From an uncultured Flavobacteriales bacterium (GTDB lineage: Bacteria > Bacteroidota > Bacteroidia > Flavobacteriales_D > Sanyastnellaceae): a stretch of DNA of 5,211 nucleotides. The stretch spans positions 1-5,211 of the forward strand of contig CAJXOV010000212.1 in the NCBI GenBank assembly GCA_913057815.1. Direction: 5' to 3'. The notes beneath the pieces are model-generated. The model did no database searches. It was not told the DNA's origin and worked only from the letters and a program-made list of their open reading frames with translations. Shown piece after piece: positions 1-5,211 of this stretch; position 1 is the stretch's first letter; each line of letters begins with the position of its first letter. The position numbers and the translations under genes are program-made.

Positions 1-28
1 TGGGCTCGGAGATGTGTATAAGAGACAG
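1..28. other. Nextera transposase adapter remnant (not genomic)
   Basis: Bases 1-28 equal the last 28 bases of the Illumina Nextera read-2 adapter. Bases 10-28 are the complete 19-base Tn5 mosaic end, AGATGTGTATAAGAGACAG. Genomic sequence starts at base 29, which is also where the nrdB reading frame loses its protein similarity. This is untrimmed library sequence at a contig end and should be masked. It is not a natural Tn5 or IS50 end, because the upstream bases TGGGCTCGG belong to the synthetic adapter. Confidence 0.97.
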
Positions 29-378
29 GAATAAGTTTCTGAGTGGATATTTTCCACCATAATCTGAAACCCATAAAAGAACTTAGCCTCAGTATATTGA
101 ACTTCAGCTACGAAATTTTCAGCTAAATTTTCATTTACGATTCCATCACTAGCAGCGAAAAATGCTAAAACGTGTTTCACAAAGTGACGCTCGTCATCAT
201 TTAACTTCTTTTCCCAGTCCACTAAATCAGCTTCTAAATCAATTTCTTCAGCTGTCCAAAAACTAGCTTCAGACTTTTTATAGAAGGCCCAAATATCATC
301 ATGGATAATAGGAAACAAAACAAATCTATTTGGATTGTCTTCTAATATTGGTTCCGGTAATCTATTTGCTTCTGCCAT
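29..378 (-). CDS. nrdB: Ribonucleotide reductase class Ia small subunit R2 (N-terminal 116 residues, truncated by contig edge)
   Basis: This encodes the cytoplasmic radical-generating subunit that, with NrdA, reduces ribonucleoside diphosphates to deoxyribonucleotides. Translation from the ATG at 378-376 begins [10 protein letters not shown] and follows the R2 family pattern: HDDIWAFY (W30, matching the tryptophan of the radical-transfer path), [10 protein letters not shown] (D47, first iron ligand), [15 protein letters not shown] (71-85), then FYGFQ and ENIHSETY. In that last motif E109 and H112 are iron ligands and Y116 is the tyrosyl-radical residue, so it is a tyrosine-radical enzyme and not a radical-Tyr-less variant. 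Y116 is the last complete codon before the adapter. Family members are about 325-350 residues, so roughly two thirds is missing, including the second set of iron ligands. No in-frame ATG lies close upstream, and the bases before the start carry only a weak AGG. In Bacteroidota nrdA commonly follows nrdB, which would place it off the left edge. It is separated from the next upstream gene by a terminator, so it is probably transcribed from its own promoter in 379-870. Confidence 0.95.
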
Positions 379-528
379 CCTAATGAAAATTTTAAAGTCG
401 AAGAGGCATACTACCCTATCGGCTGCGGTTATTGATTTTTTACTTTTTCTTGGTCTTTCCTTGTTACAGGAGTGAATCGGTATAGTTAGAACTCAGTTTC
501 TATAAAGAATAGTTCATTCGATTATTCG

Positions 529-544
529 ACACTACAAATATTGA
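529..544 (-). promoter_or_regulatory. Candidate NrdR box overlapping a possible nrdB -7 promoter element
   Basis: The 16 bases ACACTACAAATATTGA agree at 12 positions, by my count, with the NrdR-box consensus as I recall it (acaCwAtATaTwGtgt). NrdR is the ATP-cone repressor of ribonucleotide reductase genes and normally binds a pair of boxes about three helical turns apart. A much weaker partner could start at 497, 32 bases away (about 8 of 16 matches). On the minus strand bases 542-535 read AATATTTG, one mismatch from the Bacteroidota -7 motif TAnnTTTG, so repressor and polymerase sites would overlap. That would put transcription start near base 528 with a leader of about 150 bases. No convincing -33 element is visible. 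In AT-rich DNA such matches are easily fortuitous. Confidence 0.25.
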
Positions 545-682
545 CTTTTTCTTAGCTGGCTACTAGCGAAAACAATTCACAATTGCATATAGTTTTACAC
601 ACTGTTCGGCAAGCCTTCGGGAAGAGCCATTAGTTCGTGGAACGTTGGGCTGAATAGGGTTTTTCAACGATTTTAACAACTC

Positions 683-690
683 TATTTTTG
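683..690 (+). promoter_or_regulatory. Plus-strand -7 element match (TATTTTTG)
   Basis: TATTTTTG is an exact match to the Bacteroidota -7 consensus TAnnTTTG. The -33 position holds only a T-run around 660-664 rather than TTTG or TTG. If used, transcription would start near 697 and run toward the bidirectional terminator at 871-912. A motif with six fixed bases occurs by chance about once per 1.5-2 kb per strand in DNA this AT-rich, so the match alone is weak. Confidence 0.22.
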
Positions 691-696
691 TGTGTT

Positions 697-912
697 AATT
701 TCTTTTTTAGCTATTTAATAAACTGAAATAAAGTCTGTTAAATGCGAGTATGGAAAACGTGTTAAAAAAACCTTGCCTAAAAATGTAGGTTCGCTTTTAT
801 GAGCGGTTATTTATGAAAGCATACTCTTCTTGGGATTAATAATTTTTAATTGCTATAATAGTTTTTGCAGAAAAAAAGGGTCAAGAAGTTTTAGCTTCTT
901 GACCCTTTTTTT
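697..912 (+). ncRNA. Candidate small RNA of about 215 bases
   Basis: This is an inference from three elements in a row on the plus strand: an exact -7 motif at 683-690, a potential stem GAGTATG (746-752) with CATACTC (820-826) that encloses a CGCT/AGCG hairpin at 792-805, and a strong terminator hairpin followed by a T-run at 906-912. No known RNA family is recognised. I looked for 6S RNA, tmRNA, SRP RNA and RNase P hallmarks and saw none. It would run antisense to the distal part of the nrdB upstream region rather than to nrdB itself. The alternative, equally possible, is that the interval is only spacer between the terminator and the nrdB promoter. Confidence 0.18.
871..912 (-). terminator. 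Strong bidirectional rho-independent terminator
   Basis: Bases 871-888 and 895-912 form a perfect 18-bp inverted repeat around the six-base loop TTTTAG. The core arm is GGGTCAAGAAG, flanked by seven A on one side and seven T on the other, so transcripts from either strand end in a hairpin plus U-run. On the minus strand it starts 27 bases after the stop codon of the 506-residue gene and so ends that transcript, separating it from nrdB downstream. Its symmetry would also stop any plus-strand transcript coming from 379-870. Confidence 0.92.
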
Positions 913-939
913 AATAGTCCTAAATAAGTGTAGTTTTCC

Positions 940-2460
940 TTATAATTTCATAAGACCGAAAGATATCTTTTCATAATTAGCCATCCCTTTAATAGGAGCT
1001 GCGCTGTATATGAAAAACATATCTTCTGATAATTGACCAGAGGACCAACTGTCAAACATTAATTTTCTTTCTATTCCATTAAATATTGATTCTTTGGTAA
1101 CCTTACCATCAGAGCTGATTTCTACTTTTAAGGCTTCGGTCTGTTTAGCTCCCATGACGTTTATTTTGGCTATACCGTTTGAGAAATTGTCTATGTGATC
1201 GTTGTAGAATATCTGAATTTTATCGTTGGAGGTTGCTACAGAGACATTTATATATTGAGCTGAATTTACTGCCATATGTCTTTTAGGTACTCTTTTGCTC
1301 CAGGTTATTTTGCCTGAGTTATCAATGTTTACAGCTATCAAGTCATAATAGTAATGAGTAGTTTTAACTACTCCATTGCTTGATTTTGAAGTTTTTTTAT
1401 TGAAAAATTGACCTAGAATAGTTGTGGAACCGTTTTCATGAAATGCATATTTCAGGATATCAATAGTTTTAATTTGACTACTTACATATTTGTCACCAAG
1501 CTCTTCTCTTGATTTGAACTTTACTATATCAGCTAGTTGGTTAATGTTGAATTCATTTTTAACTATGGATTTAGATAAGGCTGAGTCAATTTCTTCATAA
1601 TAACATCCATCACGGTGAAGTGATGAGTATACAATAGTTCCTTTTGGTGATATTTCTAAATCGAAACCTGTGAAATTTAAATCATAAGTTGGCTCTATTT
1701 CATAGTTGTTATCATCTCTTTCATTTTCTCCTAAAGAACATATAGAGATAGCTTCAATATCTCTGCTAGAATCTAGTTCAGTTATTACAGCGTAAACCTC
1801 GCCTGAGTTAGATAATTCAATATCCTGATAATTAGTGTCTGAGCTTTTTCCAAACTTGGTTTCTCTCTTCCATATTAGTTTTCCTTCTTCATCTAAGACG
1901 AAAAAAGCATACTCACTTGGTGAACCCTTTACCTTTTTTAGTTTAGTGTAAATTAAAGTCTTGCTTCTGTCTTCAGAGGTGATACAGTGAAGAGTAGTGC
2001 TATTATTTTTAGGGCTAAACACTTGGCCTACTAATTTTTCAGTAGGGCTGAGTTGAGAGTTAGACCGATTAAATACTTGGCTAAAAATGCTTTTGGTGTC
2101 GGTGCTTTTGTCATGTTTTGATCTAATGACTAAAATATTTTCTTTTGTCCAGACTACTTTGTCAACTTTAGATACATCTTTCTTTTTTTGACCCTTCTTT
2201 TTCTTTTCCAGCTCAACTGAAGTTTTCAAATTGAGGTTTCCATCATAAATTTCTATAATCCCTTTAAATTCTCCATCGTAAACTGTTACTCCTGAAAACT
2301 TGCCATGATAAACATAGGTGTTGTCACCTTCTTGCCCGATAGGGTGATAATTATTAGCAGTTGTTACATTTTTAGAAGATTCACCCCACGTAATTTCTTG
2401 TGCTTGAATGGAAGTGAAAACAAAAGCCAATAATAGGCTAAGGACTGTGCGTAGTTTCAT
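940..2460 (-). CDS. Exported protein of unknown function, possibly beta-propeller-like
   Basis: I do not recognise a named family. The 506-residue product starts MKLRTVLSLLLAFVFTSIQA, a clear Sec signal peptide with likely cleavage after A20. The mature protein would begin QEITWGE, and an Ala-Gln junction of this sort is common in Bacteroidota. No lipobox cysteine follows, so it is probably periplasmic or secreted, not a lipoprotein. The mature part is rich in beta-type segments of the form strand, D-x-x-G-K, hydrophobic, W or T: FFVLDEEGKLIWKRE (186-200), AVNIDNSGKITWSKR (376-390) and KVEISSDGKVTKES (445-458). These suggest blades of a propeller or a related all-beta repeat fold; this is inference. 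A basic patch, EKKKKGQKKKD (85-95), interrupts the N-terminal part. The C-terminus, ISFGLMKL, shows no type IX secretion sorting domain. The start is the only good one: it yields the signal peptide and follows an A-rich stretch typical of Bacteroidota initiation. It is divergent from secA and ends at the terminator at 871-912, so it is probably a single-gene transcript. Confidence 0.87.
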   Translation of the reverse strand: MKLRTVLSLLLAFVFTSIQAQEITWGESSKNVTTANNYHPIGQEGDNTYVYHGKFSGVTVYDGEFKGIIEIYDGNLNLKTSVELEKKKKGQKKKDVSKVDKVVWTKENILVIRSKHDKSTDTKSIFSQVFNRSNSQLSPTEKLVGQVFSPKNNSTTLHCITSEDRSKTLIYTKLKKVKGSPSEYAFFVLDEEGKLIWKRETKFGKSSDTNYQDIELSNSGEVYAVITELDSSRDIEAISICSLGENERDDNNYEIEPTYDLNFTGFDLEISPKGTIVYSSLHRDGCYYEEIDSALSKSIVKNEFNINQLADIVKFKSREELGDKYVSSQIKTIDILKYAFHENGSTTILGQFFNKKTSKSSNGVVKTTHYYYDLIAVNIDNSGKITWSKRVPKRHMAVNSAQYINVSVATSNDKIQIFYNDHIDNFSNGIAKINVMGAKQTEALKVEISSDGKVTKESIFNGIERKLMFDSWSSGQLSEDMFFIYSAAPIKGMANYEKISFGLMKL

Positions 2461-2551
2461 AGTTTAATTTTTTTGTAAAAGTAAGTGTTGCAGGAACATT
2501 TCAATACAAAACATTTCGAAAAAGTCCTTCGGGAAGTTAATTTGTAATAAG

Positions 2552-2573
2552 CGTTTAACGTGCGGTTTAAACG
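2552..2573. repeat. Short inverted repeat (7-bp stem, 8-base loop)
   Basis: CGTTTAA at 2552-2558 is the perfect reverse complement of TTAAACG at 2567-2573, with loop CGTGCGGT. The right arm overlaps the 8-base palindrome GTTTAAAC at 2565-2572. There is no following T-run, so it is not a terminator. It could be an operator, an RNA hairpin, or chance. Confidence 0.4.
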
Positions 2574-2635
2574 GATGTCTCACTTTGGTTGATTTACGGC
2601 TGCACCTCATAATCGAACTTGATTTTTCAGCCAAT

Positions 2636-2672
2636 ATGTCATGTGAAAATGTGTTGGAATGGTTTATGACAT
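2636..2672 (+). repeat. Inverted repeat ATGTCAT / ATGACAT upstream of secA
   Basis: Bases 2636-2642 and 2666-2672 are perfect 7-base reverse complements separated by 23 bases, with one further G-T pair inside. The left arm contains the start codon of the small open frame at 2636-2749. The repeat lies about 40-75 bases before the candidate secA -7 element, so a transcription-factor operator is one reading and an RNA stem in a longer transcript is another. Confidence 0.35.
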
Positions 2673-2749
2673 TCGGTAAGAGTTATTCCATCAGTACAAG
2701 TGGAATTGAATTATTTTTGCACCGCGTAAAATCAGGTGATATATCCTGA
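2636..2749 (+). CDS. Candidate 37-codon upstream open reading frame before secA
   Basis: ATG at 2636 opens a frame that ends at TGA 2747-2749, 24 bases before the secA start and in the same frame as secA. The peptide begins MSCENVLEWFMTFGKSYS and ends FLHRVKSGDIS. It has no signal peptide, and I see no convincing match to the SecM or VemP arrest motifs. The frame is stop-free upstream to at least base 2462, without another ATG. Against it being a gene: no clear ribosome binding site, unremarkable composition, and the best secA -7 candidate lies inside it. It may be a chance frame, and is listed because a translated leader before secA is a known regulatory arrangement in other bacteria. Confidence 0.15.
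   Translation: MSCENVLEWFMTFGKSYSISTSGIELFLHRVKSGDIS
2712..2719 (+). promoter_or_regulatory. Candidate secA promoter -7 element (TATTTTTG)
   Basis: TATTTTTG matches the Bacteroidota primary sigma -7 consensus TAnnTTTG exactly, 54 bases before the secA start codon. That would give transcription start near 2726 and a leader of about 48 bases, a reasonable distance. No TTG or TTTG is present at the usual 19-21 base spacing upstream, so the -33 element is weak or absent. Confidence 0.38.
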
Positions 2750-2773
2750 GAAACACTAGAAGAAAAAGATACA

Positions 2774-5211
2774 ATGATAGGTTCTATAAATAAATTAATT
2801 AAAAAGTTCGTAGGAGATAAGGCTGAGAAGGATATCAAATTGATGAATCCATTGGTAGATAAGACCAATGAATTCTTCGCTACTTATGCTTCATTAACCA
2901 ATGATGAACTGAGAGGAAAAGCTACAGAATTAAAGCAGAGAATAGCTGATTTTATATCAGAGGAAGAAAACGAAATTAAAGAGCTTAAGATAAAAGCTGA
3001 TGAGGAAGGAGTTTCCATTACTGATAAAGAAGAGTTTTTTGAAAAAATTGATAAGCTCACTGAAACATCAGATGAAAAACTAGAAGAAGTCTTGAATGAC
3101 ATTTTGCCTGAAGCATACGCTACTATTAAGGAAACTGCTAGAAGGTTTATGATAAATGATGAGGTGGAAGTTACTGCCTCTCAAATGGATAAGGATTTAG
3201 CTGCTGAAAGAGATGCCATAGTGATTAATGGAGATAAAGCAAGCTGGAAAACAGCTTGGAATGCAGCTGGAGCTATAATCAAGTGGGAGATGGTTCACTA
3301 TGATGTACAGCTTATCGGAGGTATAGCCATGCATCAAGGGAAAATAGCAGAGATGCAAACTGGAGAGGGAAAAACTTTAGTGGCTACCCTTCCAATGTTC
3401 TTAAATGCTTTGGCTGGAAGAGGTGTTCACTTAGTAACGGTGAACGATTATCTAGCTCGAAGGGATAGTGAGTGGATGGGACCTATTTTTGAGTTTCATG
3501 GTTTAACTGTAGATTGTATAGATAAACATAGACCTAACTCAGAAGAGAGAAGAAACGCATATAAAGCGGATATTACTTACGGTACAAATAACGAATTCGG
3601 TTTTGACTACCTAAGAGATAACATGGCTTCTGATGTGGAGAGTTTAGTTCAAAGAAAACACCATTATGCTATAGTAGATGAGGTAGATTCTGTATTGGTG
3701 GATGAGGCTAGAACTCCATTGATCATATCTGGTCCTACTCCTAAAGGTGATGAGCACGAATTTGATGCTCTTAAGCCTAAAATTCAGTCAATAGTAAGTG
3801 CTCAAAAGCAAATGGCGTTACAATTTTTAGCGGATGCCAAGACTAAGTTGAAAGGGATAGCTGAAGGTGAGGTTTCTAAAGAAGATGCTAAGGAAGGTGG
3901 AATGTCATTGTTACGCGCCTTCAGAGGATTGCCTAAGAATAAGGCCATTATAAAATACTTGAGTGAAGAAGGAGTTAGAGCTCAACTATTGAGAACCGAA
4001 GGGTTTTACATGCAAGACAATAGTCGTGAAATGCACATAGTAGATGCAGAGCTCCTATTTACTATTGATGAGAAAACGAATGCTATAGAACTTCAACCTA
4101 AAGGATTAGAAATAATAGGAAAAGGGTTGGATGATGATAATTTCTTTATTATGCCAGATGTTGGTTCTGAAATGGCTGACATCGAAAACGGTTCTGGAAC
4201 TGATGAAGAGAAGCTGACTAAAAAGCAGTCACTAATGAGTGACTTCGGTATTAAGTCTCAAAGAGTTCATACGATTAACCAATTGCTAAAGGCATATACT
4301 TTATTCGAAAAGGATATTGAATATGTAGTGATGGATAACAAAGTGAAAATCGTAGATGAGCAGACTGGTCGTATTATGGAAGGTAGACGATATTCAGATG
4401 GATTGCACCAGGCTATAGAATCTAAAGAAAATGTGAAAGTAGAAGCTGTTACTCAAACATATGCTACTGTTACACTCCAGAATTTCTTTAGAATGTATCA
4501 TAAGCTGTCAGGTATGACAGGAACAGCGGAAACTGAAGCTGGAGAATTATGGGATATCTATAAGTTAGATGTAGTGATTATTCCTACGAATAGGCCTATA
4601 GCTAGAGATGATAGAGATGATTTGCTTTTCAGAACTAAAAGAGAAAAGTACAACGCTGTTATAGATGAAATAGTAAAATTAAAAGATCAAGGAAGACCTG
4701 TGCTAGTGGGTACCACTAACGTAGAAGTGTCTGAGCTTTTAGGGAAAATGTTGGATATGAGAGATATCAAGCATAATGTACTGAACGCAAAAATGCACCA
4801 ACGTGAAGCTGAAATAGTAGCTGAAGCAGGAAACGATGGTCAAATTACAATAGCCACTAACATGGCTGGTAGGGGAACAGATATTAAGCTTAGCGCTGCG
4901 GTAAAAGCTGCGGGTGGATTAGCTATTGTGGGAACTGAAAGACATGATTCTAGAAGGGTAGATAGACAATTGAGAGGTAGAGCTGGTAGACAGGGAGATC
5001 CAGGTTCTTCACAGTTCTTTGTTTCTTTGGAAGATGATTTGATGAGACTATTCGGTTCTGATAGAACAGCCAAAGTAATGGATAGAATGGGCTTCAAAGA
5101 AGGTGAAGTTATTCAGCATGGAATGATTACCAAGAGTATTGAAAGAGCACAGAAAAAAGTTGAAGAGAATAACTTCGGAGTGAGAAAACGTCTTCTTGAG
5201 TATGATGATGT
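2774..5211 (+). CDS. secA: Preprotein translocase ATPase SecA (C-terminus beyond window)
   Basis: SecA is the cytoplasmic and membrane-peripheral DEAD-like ATPase motor that pushes unfolded preproteins through SecYEG. About 812 codons are present. Landmarks in order: Walker A MQTGEGKT (194-201, catalytic K200); [21 protein letters not shown] (270-283); Walker B VDEVDS (301-306) followed by the LIISGP signature; DEQTGR (528-533); GMTGTA (580-585); TNMAGRGTD (695-703); and [11 protein letters not shown] (732-742) with the arginine fingers of motif VI. Compared with E. coli SecA, Walker A lies 92 residues later, because of an acidic coiled insertion at about 61-104 and another at about 126-172. 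The preprotein-binding domain holds an extra segment at about 345-425. The variable insertion that E. coli has after GRGTDI is absent. All this is usual for Bacteroidota SecA, which is about 1100 residues long. The window stops at LLEYDD, the start of the helical scaffold, so the C-terminal third is missing. The start is fixed by an in-frame TGA at 2747-2749; ATG 2774 is the first start after it and follows the purine-rich AGAAGAAAAAGATACA. Confidence 0.98.
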   Translation, partial: MIGSINKLIKKFVGDKAEKDIKLMNPLVDKTNEFFATYASLTNDELRGKATELKQRIADFISEEENEIKELKIKADEEGVSITDKEEFFEKIDKLTETSDEKLEEVLNDILPEAYATIKETARRFMINDEVEVTASQMDKDLAAERDAIVINGDKASWKTAWNAAGAIIKWEMVHYDVQLIGGIAMHQGKIAEMQTGEGKTLVATLPMFLNALAGRGVHLVTVNDYLARRDSEWMGPIFEFHGLTVDCIDKHRPNSEERRNAYKADITYGTNNEFGFDYLRDNMASDVESLVQRKHHYAIVDEVDSVLVDEARTPLIISGPTPKGDEHEFDALKPKIQSIVSAQKQMALQFLADAKTKLKGIAEGEVSKEDAKEGGMSLLRAFRGLPKNKAIIKYLSEEGVRAQLLRTEGFYMQDNSREMHIVDAELLFTIDEKTNAIELQPKGLEIIGKGLDDDNFFIMPDVGSEMADIENGSGTDEEKLTKKQSLMSDFGIKSQRVHTINQLLKAYTLFEKDIEYVVMDNKVKIVDEQTGRIMEGRRYSDGLHQAIESKENVKVEAVTQTYATVTLQNFFRMYHKLSGMTGTAETEAGELWDIYKLDVVIIPTNRPIARDDRDDLLFRTKREKYNAVIDEIVKLKDQGRPVLVGTTNVEVSELLGKMLDMRDIKHNVLNAKMHQREAEIVAEAGNDGQITIATNMAGRGTDIKLSAAVKAAGGLAIVGTERHDSRRVDRQLRGRAGRQGDPGSSQFFVSLEDDLMRLFGSDRTAKVMDRMGFKEGEVIQHGMITKSIERAQKKVEENNFGVRKRLLEYDD

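Larger units (their letters stand above)
379..870. other. 492-base gene-free region upstream of nrdB
   Basis: I find no credible protein gene, tRNA or rRNA here on either strand. It lies between the start of nrdB and the terminator of the upstream gene, so it must contain the nrdB promoter. Items seen in it: an imperfect dyad at 481-504 with TATAG/CTATA arms; a NrdR-box-like sequence at 529-544; the sequence CCTTCGGGAAG at 614-624, which recurs at 2526-2536; a plus-strand exact match to the Bacteroidota -7 motif at 683-690; and a 7-bp inverted repeat, GAGTATG at 746-752 and CATACTC at 820-826, enclosing a small hairpin at 792-805. The segment 600-660 is more GC-rich than its surroundings. The length is long for a simple promoter region in this kind of genome. 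Confidence 0.6.
2461..2773. other. Divergent intergenic region between the exported-protein gene and secA
   Basis: This 313-base region must hold promoters for both flanking genes. Seen in it: a possible minus-strand promoter with TACTTTTA (2483-2476; one mismatch to TAnnTTTG) and TTG (2504-2502) at 18-base spacing, which would give a very short leader; the sequence CCTTCGGGAAG (2526-2536) shared with the nrdB upstream region; a hairpin CGTTTAA/TTAAACG (2552-2558, 2567-2573) with an 8-base loop; an inverted repeat ATGTCAT/ATGACAT (2636-2642, 2666-2672); a plus-strand -7 match at 2712-2719; and a 37-codon open frame at 2636-2749. No tRNA or recognised riboswitch is visible. Confidence 0.6.

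Noticed and set aside
10..28. Natural Tn5/IS50 mosaic-end-like terminus
   Set aside because: The bases preceding it are the synthetic Nextera read-2 tail, so it is library adapter and not a mobile element.
481..504. Palindromic operator TATAG...CTATA
   Set aside because: Only five outer base pairs match and the centre is poor, so it is not separable from chance in AT-rich DNA.
600..660. Integron attC-like site suggested by GTTGGGC at 644-650
   Set aside because: It fits GTTRRRY, but no matching RYYYAAC box with the required spacing and arm pairing is present, and there is no cassette-like gene or integrase.
379..870. tRNA, 6S RNA, tmRNA or cobalamin riboswitch in the nrdB upstream region
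   Set aside because: No T-loop GGTTCGA with acceptor pairing, no tmRNA tag frame, no 6S-like long bulged helix and no B12-box-like sequence could be found by eye.
2476..2504. Minus-strand promoter for the exported-protein gene (TTG, 18 bases, TACTTTTA)
   Set aside because: It has one mismatch in the -7 motif, slightly short spacing, and would leave a leader of only about 10 bases; too weak to list as its own feature.
2683..3102. Minus-strand open frames at 2683-2868 and 2884-3102
   Set aside because: They lie opposite the strongly conserved 5' part of secA, are rich in Ser/Leu/Ile as expected from antisense of acidic and lysine-rich codons, and have no protein-like motifs.
4840..5097. Minus-strand open frame of 85 codons
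   Set aside because: It is antisense to the secA GRGTD and [10 protein letters not shown] region, so the frame is a shadow of conserved SecA coding sequence.

Overview
This is a 5.2-kb piece of a low-GC bacterial chromosome, almost certainly from Bacteroidota. SecA carries the large insertions typical of that phylum, the start codons are preceded by A-rich stretches rather than clear Shine-Dalgarno sites, and two intergenic sites match the Bacteroidota -7 promoter motif TAnnTTTG. A marine or soil Cytophagales-like genome would fit, but that lower rank is only a guess.

Bases 1-28 are not genomic. They are the 3' 28 bases of the Nextera transposase read-2 adapter, including the full 19-base mosaic end, so real sequence begins at base 29 and the left edge is a sequencing or assembly artefact. 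From left to right the genome part holds: the 5' part of nrdB (class Ia ribonucleotide reductase small subunit, minus strand, cut by the adapter just after its radical tyrosine codon); about 490 bases without a protein gene, with weak regulatory candidates for nrdB and a possible small plus-strand RNA; a perfect 18-bp inverted repeat forming a rho-independent terminator; a 506-residue exported protein of unknown function (minus strand); a 313-base divergent intergenic region; and secA (plus strand), which runs off the right edge with about 812 codons present.

The three genes are not an obvious functional unit. nrdB supplies deoxyribonucleotides. SecA is the ATPase motor of the general secretion pathway and would be expected to drive export of the neighbouring signal-peptide protein along with most other exported proteins, so the adjacency is not evidence of a specific link. 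The exported protein and secA are divergent, while nrdB and the exported protein are in tandem but separated by the terminator. I see no phage, IS, CRISPR, toxin or defence genes. The points most worth a second look are the gene-free stretch before nrdB, a 37-codon open frame just before secA whose start codon lies in an inverted repeat, and the uncharacterised exported protein.
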